The notes: generated from the sequence alone by a model not told the origin. Counted from the first letter of the stretch, positions 61,101-64,000 are shown. The stretch is DNA of 64,000 bases from CAYSAQ01 sp964429235 (GCA_964429235.1 CAYSAQ010000003.1:62001-126000), one strand, 5' to 3'. A program made the numbers and translations.

Positions 61101-64000
61101 TTAACAGTAAACCAGGGCAGGAAAAAGTAACGCTAGATACATTCGTTGATGGACGCGGGAAGTATACATCACAAGATGCTTCAATTATTAATTCAGAAGA
61201 TAAGGTTGTTAAATTCTATGTTAGTTTAGCAGATATGGCAGGTAATCCTGTACTACCAACATCGGATGCTAAATGGGTTACTATTACCATTGATATGACT
61301 CCGCCAGAGTTGGATGGCGAGCTGCTTTTTGATGTGCATTCAGCGAATGTGCTAAATCCTACAAAAGGATTGTATTTTTATCAAGGGCATATTTCTGGAA
61401 GTTTGGATGTTGTACCAGAGTATTATATTGCATCGTTAAATAGTTTCACTTCTTTAAATAGTGTTGTATACATGAATTCTCAAAAGATTAGTTTTAAGAT
61501 TGGTGATTTTATCGATGATATGTCTGGAATTCCTACAAATGATACATATTTAAGAACAAAAGTTTATTTTAAACAAGTATCTAACAATAAATCAGTTAAC
61601 TATTGGGCACCTGTATCAAAGACGTTTATAAAAGATTTAGGCGTAATTAGTGTAGATATTAATAGAGGGGATGGCCTTTATTTGATTGATAATTATTATG
61701 CAAATAATGCTGGAATAGTGACAAGAAATAATTTCTTAGTCATTCGGGATACGGTAGTACCAACTATTAATAATTTTTCAATAAGAGGCTCAATTTCAAA
61801 TAATCGTAGCTACCAGCCTTGCACTTGGAATTTCTATGGTGATCAAGAATTAGTGTTGTCTTGGAATGTCACTGATAATCTTGCTACTGCTTCTGATGGT
61901 TGGTTGAGCGGGTCTAATAAGAATGGCGTTTGGTTCTATGAACTTAGATTTGAGCATATCGATAATAATATAATAACTTCTGGGTACATTTTCAGTTCTA
62001 GGAATACAACAATTGCAAATGATGATTCTATTAGTGTAACAAATCCATTTGCGCCAATTCTTTCTGAAAGAATTACTATAGATTGGAATGATGTTTCTAA
62101 TAATATTCTTCCAGGTAAGGTTAAATTTACTTTGTATGCATGGGACTACGCTAGAAATGTTTCTTGGTCAGAGATAGAGGTATTTATTGATAGTGGAAAT
62201 GAGTTGAACCAAATGATTGGTAATATTCGACCAGTTTCAGATAATTTTGATGGTCCAGACGATGGAAGACCATACGAACTGTCAGATGGAATCAAACCAG
62301 TGGATGCTTCAGGACCTGGTTATTATGATCAGACAGAAGTTTGGTTGGATATCATTTTAACTAATAATGCCTTTGATATTACTCAACTAAATACAAACAA
62401 TACTTTTCCTAATATTCCAGTAGAGCTTTTTGTTAATACAGGAAATGGCTTTTTTATGGTTTCAAATGATTTAGTTGCATCTGCTATTGCCATAATGCCT
62501 TCATTGCTTAATTTCGAAGGTTGGCACTTAGGAGCAACTGGAAATTTAGACGGGGTTATAATTGCTGTTACCGCAAATCTCTCTGAGATAGTGTCTGTAA
62601 ATACATATCAAGGGTCTATTACTGTTGCAGTGAAATTAGTTGATGGTGCAGGTTATCTTTCTACTACTTCTGATATAAAGAGAAAAATTGTTGTAGATTT
62701 AACAGCCCCTACAGGGGATACTGTTTTTGTGAAAAGCAGCGAATCTGATATTTTCTATGAGCCTGAGCTATTTGATAATAACGGGATAAGTACAGATGCT
62801 GTATTTATAACAACAATATCGGTAGGAATTAATCTATTTAAATACAATGATTCACATTCAGAGCTTGCAGATAATGCCTATAAGTATCGTTTCATTCAGA
62901 ACAATTTTAGTAAAAATGTGGATGAAGTTACTCATGATACTTCTCTTTGGCTAGGAGATAGCGCTGTAACATTTAATCAATTACTAGATGATAATGTAAG
63001 TATAAATATTAGTTTTGTTTCAGAGAATTATTGGTATCAGATTGTGAGTTTGATTAGGAACAAAGCAGGTATAGTTAAAACAGTAACAAGAAATTATGTT
63101 TATGACACAGTCGCACCAACTATAAACAGTTTTTCTATAATTGGATTAGGAAACGATGAAAATATTTATGCTAAGAGTTCAGCAAAATTTGTTGCTAAAG
63201 AATATCTGAATATTGACTGGAGTGTTTCTGATAATGCTTATGATCTATTAGGTGCAAATATTTTTGGTGACTTTGATGACTCAGTTTTTTATGCAGGACT
63301 TTATAATTATGAACTTAATTTCTCAAAATCAGGCGTGATAACTACAATTAATGGTGGCATCAGTCTTAATAACATTTATAATTATGATGCATATATAAAT
63401 ACTTCCTGGAATCTAGATGTTGATTATGTTACTCAAGAAATAAAAGAAGGGGTTGCTACTTTCACTCTCTTTGCTCAAGATTTTGGAGGTAATAAATCCG
63501 TTACTATGTCATCGGTATTTTTCTTCGATTGGAAGAATACATTAAATGAGCAAATCCAGAATATAGAAATCGTAACAGATGATATTGATGTTGATCCTTT
63601 TTATGGGCCATCTTTTAACCTAACACCAATAGAGGCAGCATTAGTAACCGGATATTTTGATCAAACATCTGTCAATATTGTTATTCATTTTACTAGTACT
63701 GCAAATGATGCAACACAGCTTAGTTATTTATCAGGGTTATCTCATATTCCTTTAGAAGTATACTTCCAGACAGGGGACGTAGTTAGATGGATAAATACAG
63801 CGAATATTATAGCTACTTACAATGTAGAAAAAACACTTTTTGACAATTATAATTTAGCAGGTGTAACAATTTCTGCAACTATTGATTTGAGGGAGTATAT
63901 ATCTACAAGTTCATATCAAGGTCTTGTTTCTTTATATTTTAAGATTATTGACGGAATCGGGAATCTTTCGTCTATGACATCTACTATTAATATAACCGTT
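28136..64000 (+). CDS. Giant secreted multi-domain surface protein (3' end beyond window)
   Basis: One open frame of 11,955 codons to the window edge, well over a megadalton. The TTG start lies five bases after AGGGGGA; an in-frame TAA at 28049 limits the start and no ATG or GTG lies between. The product opens with a Sec signal peptide: basic start (K-K ... H-K), hydrophobic core L-V-L-S-L-L-S-V-I-L-L, likely cut after P-L-Y-A. Then come an N-terminal domain (to about 28640), about 65 Trp-rich Ig-like repeats (to about 51000), and a varied Ig / fibronectin-like region to the end. Cysteine is very rare in the repeats. I read the frame at every repeat junction and through most of the last 9 kb and met no stop. 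I see no enzyme domain I can name. It is probably an adhesin or cell-surface fibre; anchoring and export signals would be in the missing C-terminus. Confidence 0.9.
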   Translation, partial: MIIWQKKILHKLVLSLLSVILLTTTPLYADTTAPTGIMTQGVTSNTAVTINASASNVYFQAIYNSDQGNASTFRIQITSSDTFSASDYIFWGVTTSIHDYLDNLGASLENGELSQKIFFPVPDDSLYSNGNWFKLQWNVTYNFQIAFKDQSIGWGPYANSSFKVSELEGLTINNYVPTVDLYAWHNITKDWMNRITVDIEDLGYSKLDDGFYEYPNQARVNLSELSNQVSVNVVLSVNYSLLNQGANPVTVSVSDNADNQEVVIYYVNKDTQLPSINVSADLASNSNFQDWLTQDTNFFETISISFYDDGGSSLNNILVSLVNENGDYPKVITESLNQGEYGVSWGYTWAQIPEGLNKLTISLDDYAGNTNNILPVEIRKDVTTPNIAQIVPIVSYEDRWFSNTNGFQPDGDNAGIDLAGIDIDFVDTQSYVQDIWAFISHNNLVIASKSIVINADVPIYQIDWSLAFASFNEGYNEVFVSYNDYAGFKVFEKVFSIKKDTVFPDILEAAISDNTYFNTWRSDAPSYVTTVNVTVLDSVNSLISRVGYFINYTYLPALGPKYLTDNITTTSYQFSLSDVPTEDYMVHGLNNFSLIVEDNAGNNSEQPIFVFKRDIEAPELNNVSNIKDSYQDYGEWMNVTPSWITGANPLAFTDNESGISLMQYFVSNNERQDWVTIDKLSGAPSYATAWNVSPSLLTEGVNIILVSRNDVLGNYAVEEFIVKLDFTTPNVNSSAVSTNLFEGWFNAPPATLNNIQVTFSDTGHSLINEISYEVIDYLGTIRGGEYLEIEPIDQYEYLAQWGIYWEELIEGTNNIRVRVIDNAQNETLSPILFTLKKDVTSPNLINDEDPNDPKFDNWFSGEPYWMDDIRITMNDGGYSKFKSVTFNVYNKTADSWKYFFFNKPIGTIAYYLGTDFSVGWLDTGISDISISMADEAGNTSNTDVIFTVKRDTYPPDFLQGPAFPEFREWYSSNNLLVTFNISGVNVMDTGGSSLDYVGYVVERLSGETFQSEISSNINSSDYKEDWSLSTNFFQDGTNNIYLVISDNAGNQISNYANYNKLISIKLDLKFPSFANNVSDDFNWTNTTPDFFNTVDFDFFDEGFSLLNNIHYFVTNNAQSWFTLNTVDAAVNATSNMAQWIISWESLTNGVNEIWVSFDDNAGNQTSTKAWTIRKDIIKPSFNNLMTNPQATYDAWYNEVQPWMQNISVNFTDTGGSGLDQIYYQVDNASGSVRHTINAYVADATDEYLVNWAVSWGILANGVNSISIVVSDNAGNLVTSDTLFRINKDEINPSFSSFIVSQDLKHSWRWYNHAPDGRYFYYGEDRLIEFNILDVKVAFEDWGSSNLKEASYIIQNQGYETIDIIFDNSDRLTYPQGWDIDWSLITEGTNDIRLSVTDNAGNNTTSDVLFSIRKDVSMPSHDISYVHAPSDEYYSTTQPWMDVNDVPGDPEFVFHDQNLSKIRRVYYKLYEYGVTIDVYNAITTNQYITYDSSFNFSFDLARQGYNEIQVGVEDFAGNKSEHKVVATFNKDTLPPIVDKTDLFNSPIKWDNDGGWVTISPSWWTDTFPVKVKEVGSGTDYSGLKSVSYVLYHDNKLFEVGLIKDSFSGRVDLFDHFTVPWEKITSDLNTVYVRATDNAGNTLDEKIFDIRKDILTPSISVNYESIGSQTVWYKEAVQWMTTLDIDFIDQGMSLIDGVYYVVSINGLLTINSIEEYNSVTASKQFLDNWAISFGILAQGTNDILLYVSDNAHNLVTTDVEFYIKKDDRLPSYNVTGEGFPVSLWHNDTPIYNLLPIDVFDLGYSGLEDIGLLFVKSGVTTHRIIKEGLGNYHATYNQVTTDWSWYDEGQTKVHLAATDNAGNYFESNSLYTAKKDIHFPTWIYADDYDDTGWHGVAPDWLTDVQISFEDTGDANIATVSYAVVTQNETWFLIEDGLNLATYQAVWGIDWNRLSEGTNDIKVKVIDNANNITTTNVLFSIYKDTDYPDIEHSVSVSLDKYNMWYNATQDWMNTINFSAVDDEFSLLNGLGYVAGLDEFILISGKSSANLVDAFNILFSEIDNGVIPISILASDNAHNVSSAIVFIIKKDVIDPVMYGNFPNTSYFNTWYNATPDYWSEIDINFSDLKHSLLSRAAYIVYNDDGVNTYNISANISGATKFTSPWSVLWSTLTNNINTVDILYEDHATNIVISNSIFVIRKDIIIPTYTLKEILTANQNTWYGADKGNLLNDQIEFTLTVNDRGSSNIKNIFYIVEQQDNQTITSSLASDLFVPERVINDFTLNWLHLGNGTNNVYIRVEDNATNSIDNKEFIIKKDEIFPDYSYSVSADTETIWHSTMPTWATEVSASFWDFGYSQLKSIKWFMSLEEYTSQKRTTISYAEDGLGLITHNYNPVPVTWNDFLQGTNVVRFELIDRANNSTKTDTFLLKKDDLAPSYSVDIEVLTASQDAWYSVTPSWTDQAINISFIDQGESLLKSCWYRISNAEGDYITILKEQPYSFRFRDYTDQWSVQWATLTNGVNNVFVGAEDWAGKTITSSAALLTINKDTVPPEIIYNYVAPENGAEDDWYNYIPNYAKGLDTEVSDRMYSNLRYFKYYVTSLDYSFEEKYGTVTENNDGIIEFNQVWDVATSALLQGTNNIYIKIADRAGNIVTKSITLSIKYDDIPPIVDDSLVTDTIYDERLWIDNDNYMDFLNTVNVSFFDSTSLLKEIAYKIEYQNGTTTSIISSVTTKAYNDSWSIDWGLIGGGVNTISVLVTDNANNHVEQFLFIIKKDAEPPRIYYELSVSPSSEQMSLWYRTAQSWLYDIRITMNDAESGMGSFGYATLVEGVTNSYETVSGNLGAVFTANAIFDIEWDIISSEVTSYVYAWAKDAVKTPTRALLYIFKKDIDSPIVSVNQTQDNTWYNKDQNYDTVNSLNIIIYDAGSGIVSLTYEIKIGASHISWGVVELGDVNQDQGIITYDQKIGIPWNKLEDGANQIHILAVDAAHNTKDVNSNIIIYKDTIFPDYDYTSYIGGETWINSAGSIPEILNIKFTDSGGSGVKNVSFDFIHNDITQNTVTSIFSGLPQNPPLNNTWNMQWSVSWDVLTQGINEVFFNIEDHAGNVITRDKCLLIKKDSLLPYADTENLYEDSIWYNYRPFWLSVTIDFHDRGGSKLDGAWYRISNNARNKESLIQENINSNDNTNAVNIPHEWPAKNGYNYISLKLTDYANNTRNYDPLFVFKRDEENPDYIDNDEGEKEQYLHWYHTTQSWMSSINVDFTDDHSGIATMSYVVHNSDYPTGSKEYFISHCVTAEIHEVSANWSISWDQVLTNGVNAVYVKFSDYATNTQDSVEPVFTILKDIIPPVISNNEDSDFISWYKEADQWMHNIDVEFSDKGSSNLQEVSYNVLHQDGSMVSVTIDTAIYLQEYKNHRDIEWIISWDTLEEGVNIVQAAVVDRAGNYVTMNVVTINKDTKEPTLDDQENILIASQDRWYASTPNWAVSMDINISDNRLSDSGIKFIQYQVDNGGLFRTLYNIPVTREYLEDWTIYWSDLRDGTNNITIQATDSANNTLTVFNHLQIKKDESVSDWIPVGFPITDFNNTWYRQDTASIDLLAEVSGTFYDEYSGLKSARITISNDYSITKEEFYLFTDLYGAAEYSQTWNITWDELLDGENKVYAQIIDSVNNVVTKHIFSVKKDDVTPTFSKTFNENQFNGWFTESKFWMEDAIFVTINDKGGSGIRMVEWLISDNNYITTSFKLENSEKLLEKKYVLNLLENWDLLKDGPNGIYVSFNDYAGNSTSSFLVTINKDTKIPRFSIITKGFNTTKWLNSEPASMGIKINIDDDGESWIDYIMYSFDQVDAPVGYTGETINDGYNQTSSDFVFSLPVSWNLVRQGTSNIRIIVADNAGNITNNKVNTNPPPPLFVQIKKDIASPNIDNHEGSIVYYNKKYIVDSEDLRVDFNDNYMKTGDNFDYREGSGIQNIKLWVSHNLGSKEIVLFSDGVTYDYKPWKISMNELYNGYTEAYVTVNDNAHNTANSFLFRIVKDTIDPIISNSESSQSGWYNEASNKSWMDSVQVSFLDSGSSNIQRIEYGVSLNNQINWYLVTDNMYLATSYNRNVSTNIFNEPWAISWDVLTNGENEIYVSINDFALNSTYNYVFTISKDVISPSYINNEDEGANPSLNNSSIWFSDIKPEFMNSFDVFLFDEGYSNLRSAYYKVSNTQFPAKTWKSISSNLARAPTFNNWTIDWIEVENGTNDIIVSFNDYAYNSSQAEVFTIYKDTIAPSITNNITEAVDFFRFDGFGDSEASLNFAITITDDGYSGVRIVQYGVSNNKFGGMKWIEDDVYSRQSTINGLQIDWDQITDGVNEIFVSVNDLAGNSTNTLPHKLFSLRKDTSPPQVHQTFNQETIVEAYFPLDERPILTIDALIVTFSEEGSAINSIELGIIQVSNNNNEIWTTIAAFTPEQVRLIYDIPFTISFDSLEEGTNEVWFRIYDWANIGTTTLSYRIKKDTTNPGAIVNASEAQKNVWYNDEPDWWGDLPIAFTDIGGSHIAAIYYKISQNNFEGTAVKDTEWVVATDNLIAVDVFASLNIEWASLNIGWNDISIKVEDYGYNVHTFNAFTIKVDTENPTASYTKKSGDYDVWYKERNTLLQYINFDFYDYKYSGLSSWNVIISANNHRVTINIGEVDVADDHDEKWRGNYSAESNWSNLYYNWASITNGVNEIYVVYKDYAGNEIISGDLFHFKKDTLNPELTINAALIESNSEFEAWYNSFEDWMRNLTVDVTDNGISGLQYVKLFITDFDSVTKDYYATKDITREFSYSISDLILNNTDLVAINGSADYWDLLSNGTNNIIVEVGDNSGDFDRNNFNIAGSDSFYIKKDVSSPYFDISGNYITDNIADINSWHRLPPAFISIIDIDFYDPGYSNLSTIQYVVYYKNITRDVVGITNNISLVENKSSFTPNWTIDWDLLTSGVNEIYVSFNDRAGNFVLSGPVFEVLKDIITPNISNNIASWKTHAQENNNSTFNNWLRSSTQDEAQWLKAINIGFSDKGSSNLYTAKYIVKHESGTSSKDRDIFTAVEDSEVYETPWLINWNDLDNGTNNISVQVIDKARNTKDVLDIFWIRKDEDSPSYNYQVDEATFNIWISATLDFETKLLESPLYVTFNDTGSSNLGSIYYGVYFNSILVDNEWITIPIDEGLDVYPNEIPVSWSKLANGINEIFLSVNDIAGNQLEYSSSVLTIKKDNQPPSSNLINPASTTDYVNNWYRVSPDWLKEVEIEFSDTGFSDLHNIEYAIVTSGIYDWISLTTSFGSNWYQVPFNVDWGNLSNGTNNIVISFNDLANNQIISTPFYVLKDTQPPAISSNELTHSTWHNITPDWIDHIDITITDDGGSGIKNISYKVSINETEYTIDWQPITNDIQKNNYGALIAVSWDLLAEGTNDVYLLIEDNAGNSININVTDLYVKKDTVSPNRDMNNNNEDINHAKYQWHNLQWLDDNPLTYDAIDISFFDVTSKLVSLSYRLHTDGESDRTGFISADANEVITFDVPWKISASHITEGENEVYVELKDKANNVLTTDKLLTIKHDYTSPDVEIKLVRFPYTNWLNQYPGNTLFVIELAFSDNLSGVLSRNLIYNNISQGNAKSIQSVGGDNIYLILNWEMITNGESEVIISFNDKAGNSTVTKTIYSIKKDTLYPVINMNIKNFAQEDWYNSPTDNGLNLTSNKVEFTDQGFSSINIINYIVSANNEYYKTNVYKSAIKKDSYSGITVNWAELQEGYNDVFLRVQDYAGNITTSSLWFSISKDSEAPFVSKNMLGDIFNTWYTSAADASWLDAIDIDFNESSFSGIKSIDIIVSCNNNKIKEKSIFSTESRSVLSVTKDWTLSWNADITLGVNEVWVSMNDYVGNSILEKMFEVKRDDGPPSVSNNINSGLSYFNDWINEWPGDPIPVFIKETSDGAGIRTVRYLVSHDGKYISSSDIVKDLETRETKYPISGYWLLDWQKLTEGVNEIIISASDWADQNTMDILFNIRKDTLSPNFVSISRDSRFKEYLDNWISLDAMDKLVEYSLITLDVQDEFYSGIYVVSYVINGASYELENYATEGVIGIETITEHLEKSFFQDDLSEGITTISFQLSDYAENYITSYNFDDGTSFVIRKDTKSPIYEWDTTKNYNVWYRSPEDIVTVDSLIIDDPLPADGNNSKLSSIYYSVNYKEGPYNAISNSMTTVSYSDEWAVSWSLLADGLNDVYLIVYDGVGNSLNTKLTTIKKDTITPSYTVRELGGFNETLWYNSFPGDVITIGVTISDNGGSLLDAYAWSIVTSDGGQKVVKFTQPGIDLVTSDLDIRVSFDELEQGTNNIWIIISDNAANTISVQAFDLLKDTGIPTFSQVEFDYKDRWFKTAEEASLLNEIAITINDIGDSQIKIINLFTYAGPGTKTFIASLLAAYQPNNGGATTLSINWMNLIEGTTSIDILIADNAGNSTANTLFYIRKDSISPNITFGENIAGRNLPEHVLSEWHNLDWFVANTANISSFDIIITDDSSGSLLDDYMYLVSSNGSMFITFNYGLDADPSKPYENLNKEEINYNYSDYLNIKIDALFEGINDIYVLVSDNAGHIITSSKVISIKYDNTNPSLVVTNPIEPGKGYSDWHKTSPVWLSRTPIRVTENLSYILSPQYSVYSYDTNTTSNPEIYSIVPLTLDITNIDVSWNLLHNGRNDIYIYANDNAHNTLNEFAISLNKDIISPEIEVLVDIISINYDTEAWYGLLIIPEFIDNVTSCVFTDTGSSNIAGIQYGISNNKFYAETMWVEITSNQSLLSFVTWDINWDDIKGGYNDVYVRVSDNAGSLVTSNKIFTIQYDREAPSFSIPIERKSDNSWYRVTPDWLDNITINVKEIGYSGVVTVSYKLVTLNAGATTNIIITSAELAEFSPTFKIAWEDLRNGTNDVWIIVSDRAGNITSNYGFTISKDILTPDININNKWDLLWHSITPSWLAAGTENIVTFSDTGGSEIASIHYALRVVGSVDFYVHPTSISDPVDWILPWSIITEGITEIHVAITDNAGNSNSSMVTTIRKDKLTPDFTLGSVVSARYTGWYSDHNNSWLEAVSLDFNDNGASGLASISYRIFEGQAISISDNVNNSNYNATWNIDWANLESGRNTINVSITDNAGNIINAFAFYVQVDTQSPASSENNIGWSEGEVFRGEQYGSDNWKLPDNIYSVTMSFKDIGDSGIKAATYFVSINREIGGAYTSNAFFDYTEGQLTWSMQDISFMNGTSHVSVLLEDNAGNTWNSERLFSVYRKEPSLTYNYTSEYAWMYDAWWRVSNNMVSPVNIIFQDVSGRSTLDVLEYGISANGASIINWHTIATGVNAPNYEDFVINWDDLAEGTNDVFVSFNNSNVPANQITASYIFTFLKDSEKPILNHIDSFNYTDFAYTTEGNKEWFQTVTVNYNDQGNSGLKSVGYKIINGGGYLNDQIISIGVDVTWDINDDQLGQTKNYVYASLEDNAGNTEDILLMVISWDNVAPVPMYDYEESVKKGEGLTNLQGEYTITFDAVRDLRPPNNQENSGVDEYFYYVTSNESSLEDITNYGYVNQQIGQDSTAITFDITLRNGYYYVLVQAIDNAGNRGQVKIIYTLSVDNLPPTFNVENPGYSASNTIKRGQKGSYDTSIWIPEAVTDDFEFFFTVEESSDEESGISESYALLTTDIDANPEIDGQRMTNSGQRTYRYEITSDLFDAAKVNFTQYSEDNENKSFYWLLKTCDTAGNSSSLVWPYSRIDISTPTVLATDFSTLFRLENIDGRVIDNDEWFNNKKLYINTTISGAKDYVTPNGLLPAAGSRINSWKKYSITRGNDPEYATISSNLPVYGYVAAGFSSSPEGTPYNLFVEIHDLVNNTWEWINVSTINYDGMTPGDPAYLYGNNNYYYTTANTVTFSFGESIDRGGSEIATYSFEINEIMLGDEKRVTTSSYNASVGDILTVTGLPHGYSYEPVLTIIDNAGNTNIVAGEAILIDRVTPNTVICPKVSARTMSNATIVWQEPSDDSGGIKGSGIKKYELRFYQIATEDTELTGVPLGDQMGSTVYVSELQYLYQIPLEINFIAKIWAIDRAGNRSDTEDVRGLFVDYYPPNNPPIAATKNESLYSVFANDAIQGLPKPRAFKGGNVNKFHFIWMPGEDEGSGIYGYDYYWGLDEDPSTQDYLWTYDRVLNVTASEAGTHNLWIRSEDFCKNKANEPDQVYKYIVAEAAGNGPTRPVSAVIKTELYTSQNSFTFEMSTVNNKSEEYLNFETFSFAIYKAHYVVPATGSYSQGGDSVMFDMVLTTNKLITVYDLHDNAQYYVKYKILYKGGDTWTGSSYGSDYVFIDSANPPTMDPPMLADGLLFVHEETLSVNFIPVRDSFDDNSTFGGSGIARYEIKRILNGNPGVVIPVAYEDLTRRQYMDSYFDLSIGSLFNEDTYATQIRAVDRAGNTGAWSETSNVVIYDLDPPDWTNAEVNCVAGEDSVRASYVTQSINGYVKGFNFLFSLDSLPSDFSGIAEYQYYYGYEDIAGDANLPVGVYYETGNIKANDLSDGFVLLGGHPDSNSGPNNNPLNTRFKKDSAGTSGDVKYFCMKATDRAENENTTWNLLYTTRVDRFAPKLPVFTLPVQNIVQSSNIYTFEWDAVSDEGGSAIDYYELELYKVSDNRYDVTYIKTVTTNINSKTFTGLDSARYYVFINVYDKLGNYIRQFDTSETGAYNLSAINEADAFGASSRIDFNQLSNWVHIDSDHPAAPGRPRKILELYHGVTPEQEDSISLVFNFIEDHDLGKTPELPNDITVRDEYYGDNSFSDFITTNWSSMFQDAVDYYRYGSISEITITVAEFGLLSEVNGKGSYTIYEVLDFCNNLDGPLPLSYIRDNPYISGEYIYRPEYYQSMTKDGQLVELPQKDQYNGVFSQTLVDSYVNDLADSPNVTYNIPVDLIINEITIAAQANSLFSTENVNEGYFRVGARLRSDGITESVSLISDEQILHGIVSSADVFEASGISDYRILLKFLLNANSIVVLDGEFDGWLRIKPEYIPKLLLVSMGPASPAGRGPNTANINQLFNAIISDYNQMLMSMMTSLDDEYDELRSNLAQFLTENRKEDINDFNITSTDFTAMDGYYKWQLYDYDDYLDGAGIAKAYARMIPSQTPIGWAEIDVFDAMVSANSFGKTSFNVGTEIIVMVEDFAGNQSVASDLSAYNSRASGLQDALSLAKTDFVYPGRYLYNWYAGMHLLGSRKPLVSTHCVNYIWDQGHRHPSISSQGTPNHIYNVDGEMMVSKSYIFTPLDNNDGIKAKSIGLFDFYNTATLPELVYYTLDTTRPLVPPAWDGKLPRYPSTTISILHNDYVFSDININADTDHAISRINIDKKDVDNIFIDYDYDVPAGELDNGYNFFVQINGIDKVHLYGEAITTSIFGIDTVFPGDIPDVWANNGIVVGGSYWGRSITQSSFSWIPPEELEFGVATYEVTIVWDGVDRFTELVNASSIVLGNYSAKFDANNYIDEPISCKVVAVDYAGHRSNTKVSAYPLEIDSVPPSINMEHNNVTELNGISHDVWQSLTADVSFKFSALSNFAADSDSGLNKIEIYWGPEQGREFGERIAVNEVKYEPAISMPNLGQVEYHLRIRAGDNAGNWSAMKTVYITKYDTFIHPVTALWVLPFQDCNGEIDDFNYTSPAEINDKYFNGVSIDIVWPDYQEESGIEEFYINVYSTGNEITNAQEGDLVKIITISYSESSTFNHLTYATATKGYKYTCSVDLLGLAEDGSDISSKNYYVYIRIKDKLGNISQPLVRSYMFWMDTNTPDMAIAPTINTTDEIAIVNTAISLTWNWESPSDPGGSGIDFFDAYISPYKEKDKTVTASIHISNNIFNSINYYFEEGLTDNLWSFYLRAHDNARNTGDYSEGQSVLIDTLAPSLNLLINNDYSSNQVKRTINYIEYSLLISNNAGFQLFMEDFAEAQTGNVGSGIEMIKLELYELNGVDFVTIDAADFPTYNFFGKEISFDLWVTEQRTALEQPDGLTANFFHSTQNIGLARYAFISDDLVISDNWFNTDNFIETGVTINLVTFSVSEIDGFYKLVLSASDWASNIATCDYYFYTDMQSPTLDTGFTGLVYLDDNYKFKIKKADSGQGELKKTITSSVFTLQPEQTFSNAVNRYARESSAMGFFPAGTAGGSDSNYDPFDILSQENKDIWNILNVQNFFPYVETDSGDWGYDFIVVSSSARFYLRAFDLSSTQLAFYQNTQNRFSLSWIYDSNSLSNNEEVAIQNDEGLSLQGADYSMKSGVDTHNIYFKDNWDWARDLVQVSINGIEDGPLVLGVMDQGGNVAELEFSNAYLSKPIKLVSYNIAFDYLDSNGLTTIDTYATRYGDDSEYWSDYKVQPWLLDGVYGVHTNDIKLEMEIVVSGEPYQLRASYQRPIFFSNGASVNPYSGLNALDTAESIPTHAGFVLTQNMLTYNYDGFYGYSISENDGIKEFSHRNTLNVGGENYISVNIPNMYGDYAVSIVLTYQVDEDYPVATINSYYLYSYIDDVNIEKYLGALSFTTNRIVVEDEGITFNVSSTDLKARFSAEFALFDEIIFANTMNALATSNWVRAKSGVNITDNGGIGLPSNPFRYRVVTDNRGNTHQNWYSAWVDITTNLKEGINWIDMIWEDRAKNYAGTSDCVVVYDNTAPVIHNATPSESWYPESAGNRRLLFEKPYVSTWGIQPMMPSNNLYNPLIDPIFFEDGHKGIRLYFTVYDDEFNEEVFDFSKDDTYEFAFARVWISKDGNETSVNINFSDFGSLVSESYGIYKASTIDFDIKLKRPSGDKYQDTREPYNYCFFVTRDAVISDNILFGSNVPSSVAQDRIYQFRIDIVDYAGNIATTDYSDILWIDNVSADTPNVTVDVYSDTTYNQENARIVTALIYGARLADAELLAPANCISGDLQNRIYNDGIPQLEFRATYNLPIGAQFVCVWTTGDVDASDYFIYYGYADVNWSYQDPKFVATSNFTFNFFNSKPGQEKVTLDTFVDGRGKYTSQDASIINSEDKVVKFYVSLADMAGNPVLPTSDAKWVTITIDMTPPELDGELLFDVHSANVLNPTKGLYFYQGHISGSLDVVPEYYIASLNSFTSLNSVVYMNSQKISFKIGDFIDDMSGIPTNDTYLRTKVYFKQVSNNKSVNYWAPVSKTFIKDLGVISVDINRGDGLYLIDNYYANNAGIVTRNNFLVIRDTVVPTINNFSIRGSISNNRSYQPCTWNFYGDQELVLSWNVTDNLATASDGWLSGSNKNGVWFYELRFEHIDNNIITSGYIFSSRNTTIANDDSISVTNPFAPILSERITIDWNDVSNNILPGKVKFTLYAWDYARNVSWSEIEVFIDSGNELNQMIGNIRPVSDNFDGPDDGRPYELSDGIKPVDASGPGYYDQTEVWLDIILTNNAFDITQLNTNNTFPNIPVELFVNTGNGFFMVSNDLVASAIAIMPSLLNFEGWHLGATGNLDGVIIAVTANLSEIVSVNTYQGSITVAVKLVDGAGYLSTTSDIKRKIVVDLTAPTGDTVFVKSSESDIFYEPELFDNNGISTDAVFITTISVGINLFKYNDSHSELADNAYKYRFIQNNFSKNVDEVTHDTSLWLGDSAVTFNQLLDDNVSINISFVSENYWYQIVSLIRNKAGIVKTVTRNYVYDTVAPTINSFSIIGLGNDENIYAKSSAKFVAKEYLNIDWSVSDNAYDLLGANIFGDFDDSVFYAGLYNYELNFSKSGVITTINGGISLNNIYNYDAYINTSWNLDVDYVTQEIKEGVATFTLFAQDFGGNKSVTMSSVFFFDWKNTLNEQIQNIEIVTDDIDVDPFYGPSFNLTPIEAALVTGYFDQTSVNIVIHFTSTANDATQLSYLSGLSHIPLEVYFQTGDVVRWINTANIIATYNVEKTLFDNYNLAGVTISATIDLREYISTSSYQGLVSLYFKIIDGIGNLSSMTSTINITV
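28650..50990 (+). repeat. About 65 tandem Ig-like domains of roughly 115 residues
   Basis: Each unit reads W-[YH]-x(3)-P-x-W, then I-x-F-x-D-x-G-x-S-x-L, a Tyr strand, W-x-I-x-W-x-x-L-x-x-G-x-N, D-N-A-G-N, and ends K-K-D-x(3)-P. Linker lysine codons that I located: 28940, 29273, 29630, 29972, 30305, 30644, 30983, 31331, 31655, 31994, 32372, 32720, 33083, 33422, 33749, 34070, 34388, 34721, 35066, 35408, 35756, 36101, 36437, 36779, 37121, 37466, 37790, 38141, 38477, 38810, 39155, 39491, 39854, 40202, 40556, 40907, 41249, 41600, 41948, 42311, 42716, 43073, 43451, 43805, 44138, 44471, 44828, 45146, 45482, 45824, 46166, 46541, 46874, 47207, 47543, 47948, 48287, 48638, 48968, 49286, 49610, 49967, 50306, 50624, 50978. 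Spacing is 318-405 bases, mean about 344. A few marks are degenerate (for example L-D-F-T-T-P at 30305, V-D-T at 41948). The units differ strongly in DNA sequence, so the array is old. Confidence 0.88.
55210..56050 (+). other. Non-repetitive island inside the giant protein
   Basis: About 280 residues that do not follow the Ig pattern. They include M-G-P-A-S-P-A-G-R-G-P, a helical stretch rich in Met, Leu, Asp and Glu (55300-55440), and a His/Cys cluster S-T-H-C-V-N-Y-I-W-D-Q-G-H-R-H-P followed by N-H-I-Y (about 55840-55930). It could be an inserted binding or catalytic domain. I cannot name it. Confidence 0.5.
61430..64000 (+). repeat. Higher-order three-domain repeat, period about 450 residues
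   Basis: The phrase D-T-V-x-P-T-I-N-x-F-S-I occurs at 61748 and 63104, 1356 bases apart (452 codons, in frame). Flanking modules repeat in the same order: A-G-I-V before it, then W-x-V-[ST]-D-N, then G-Y-[YF]-D-Q-T (62318 and 63650), I-P-[VL]-E-[LV]-[FY] and T-Y-Q-G. So a three-domain block is duplicated, and more copies may follow beyond the window. Confidence 0.7.
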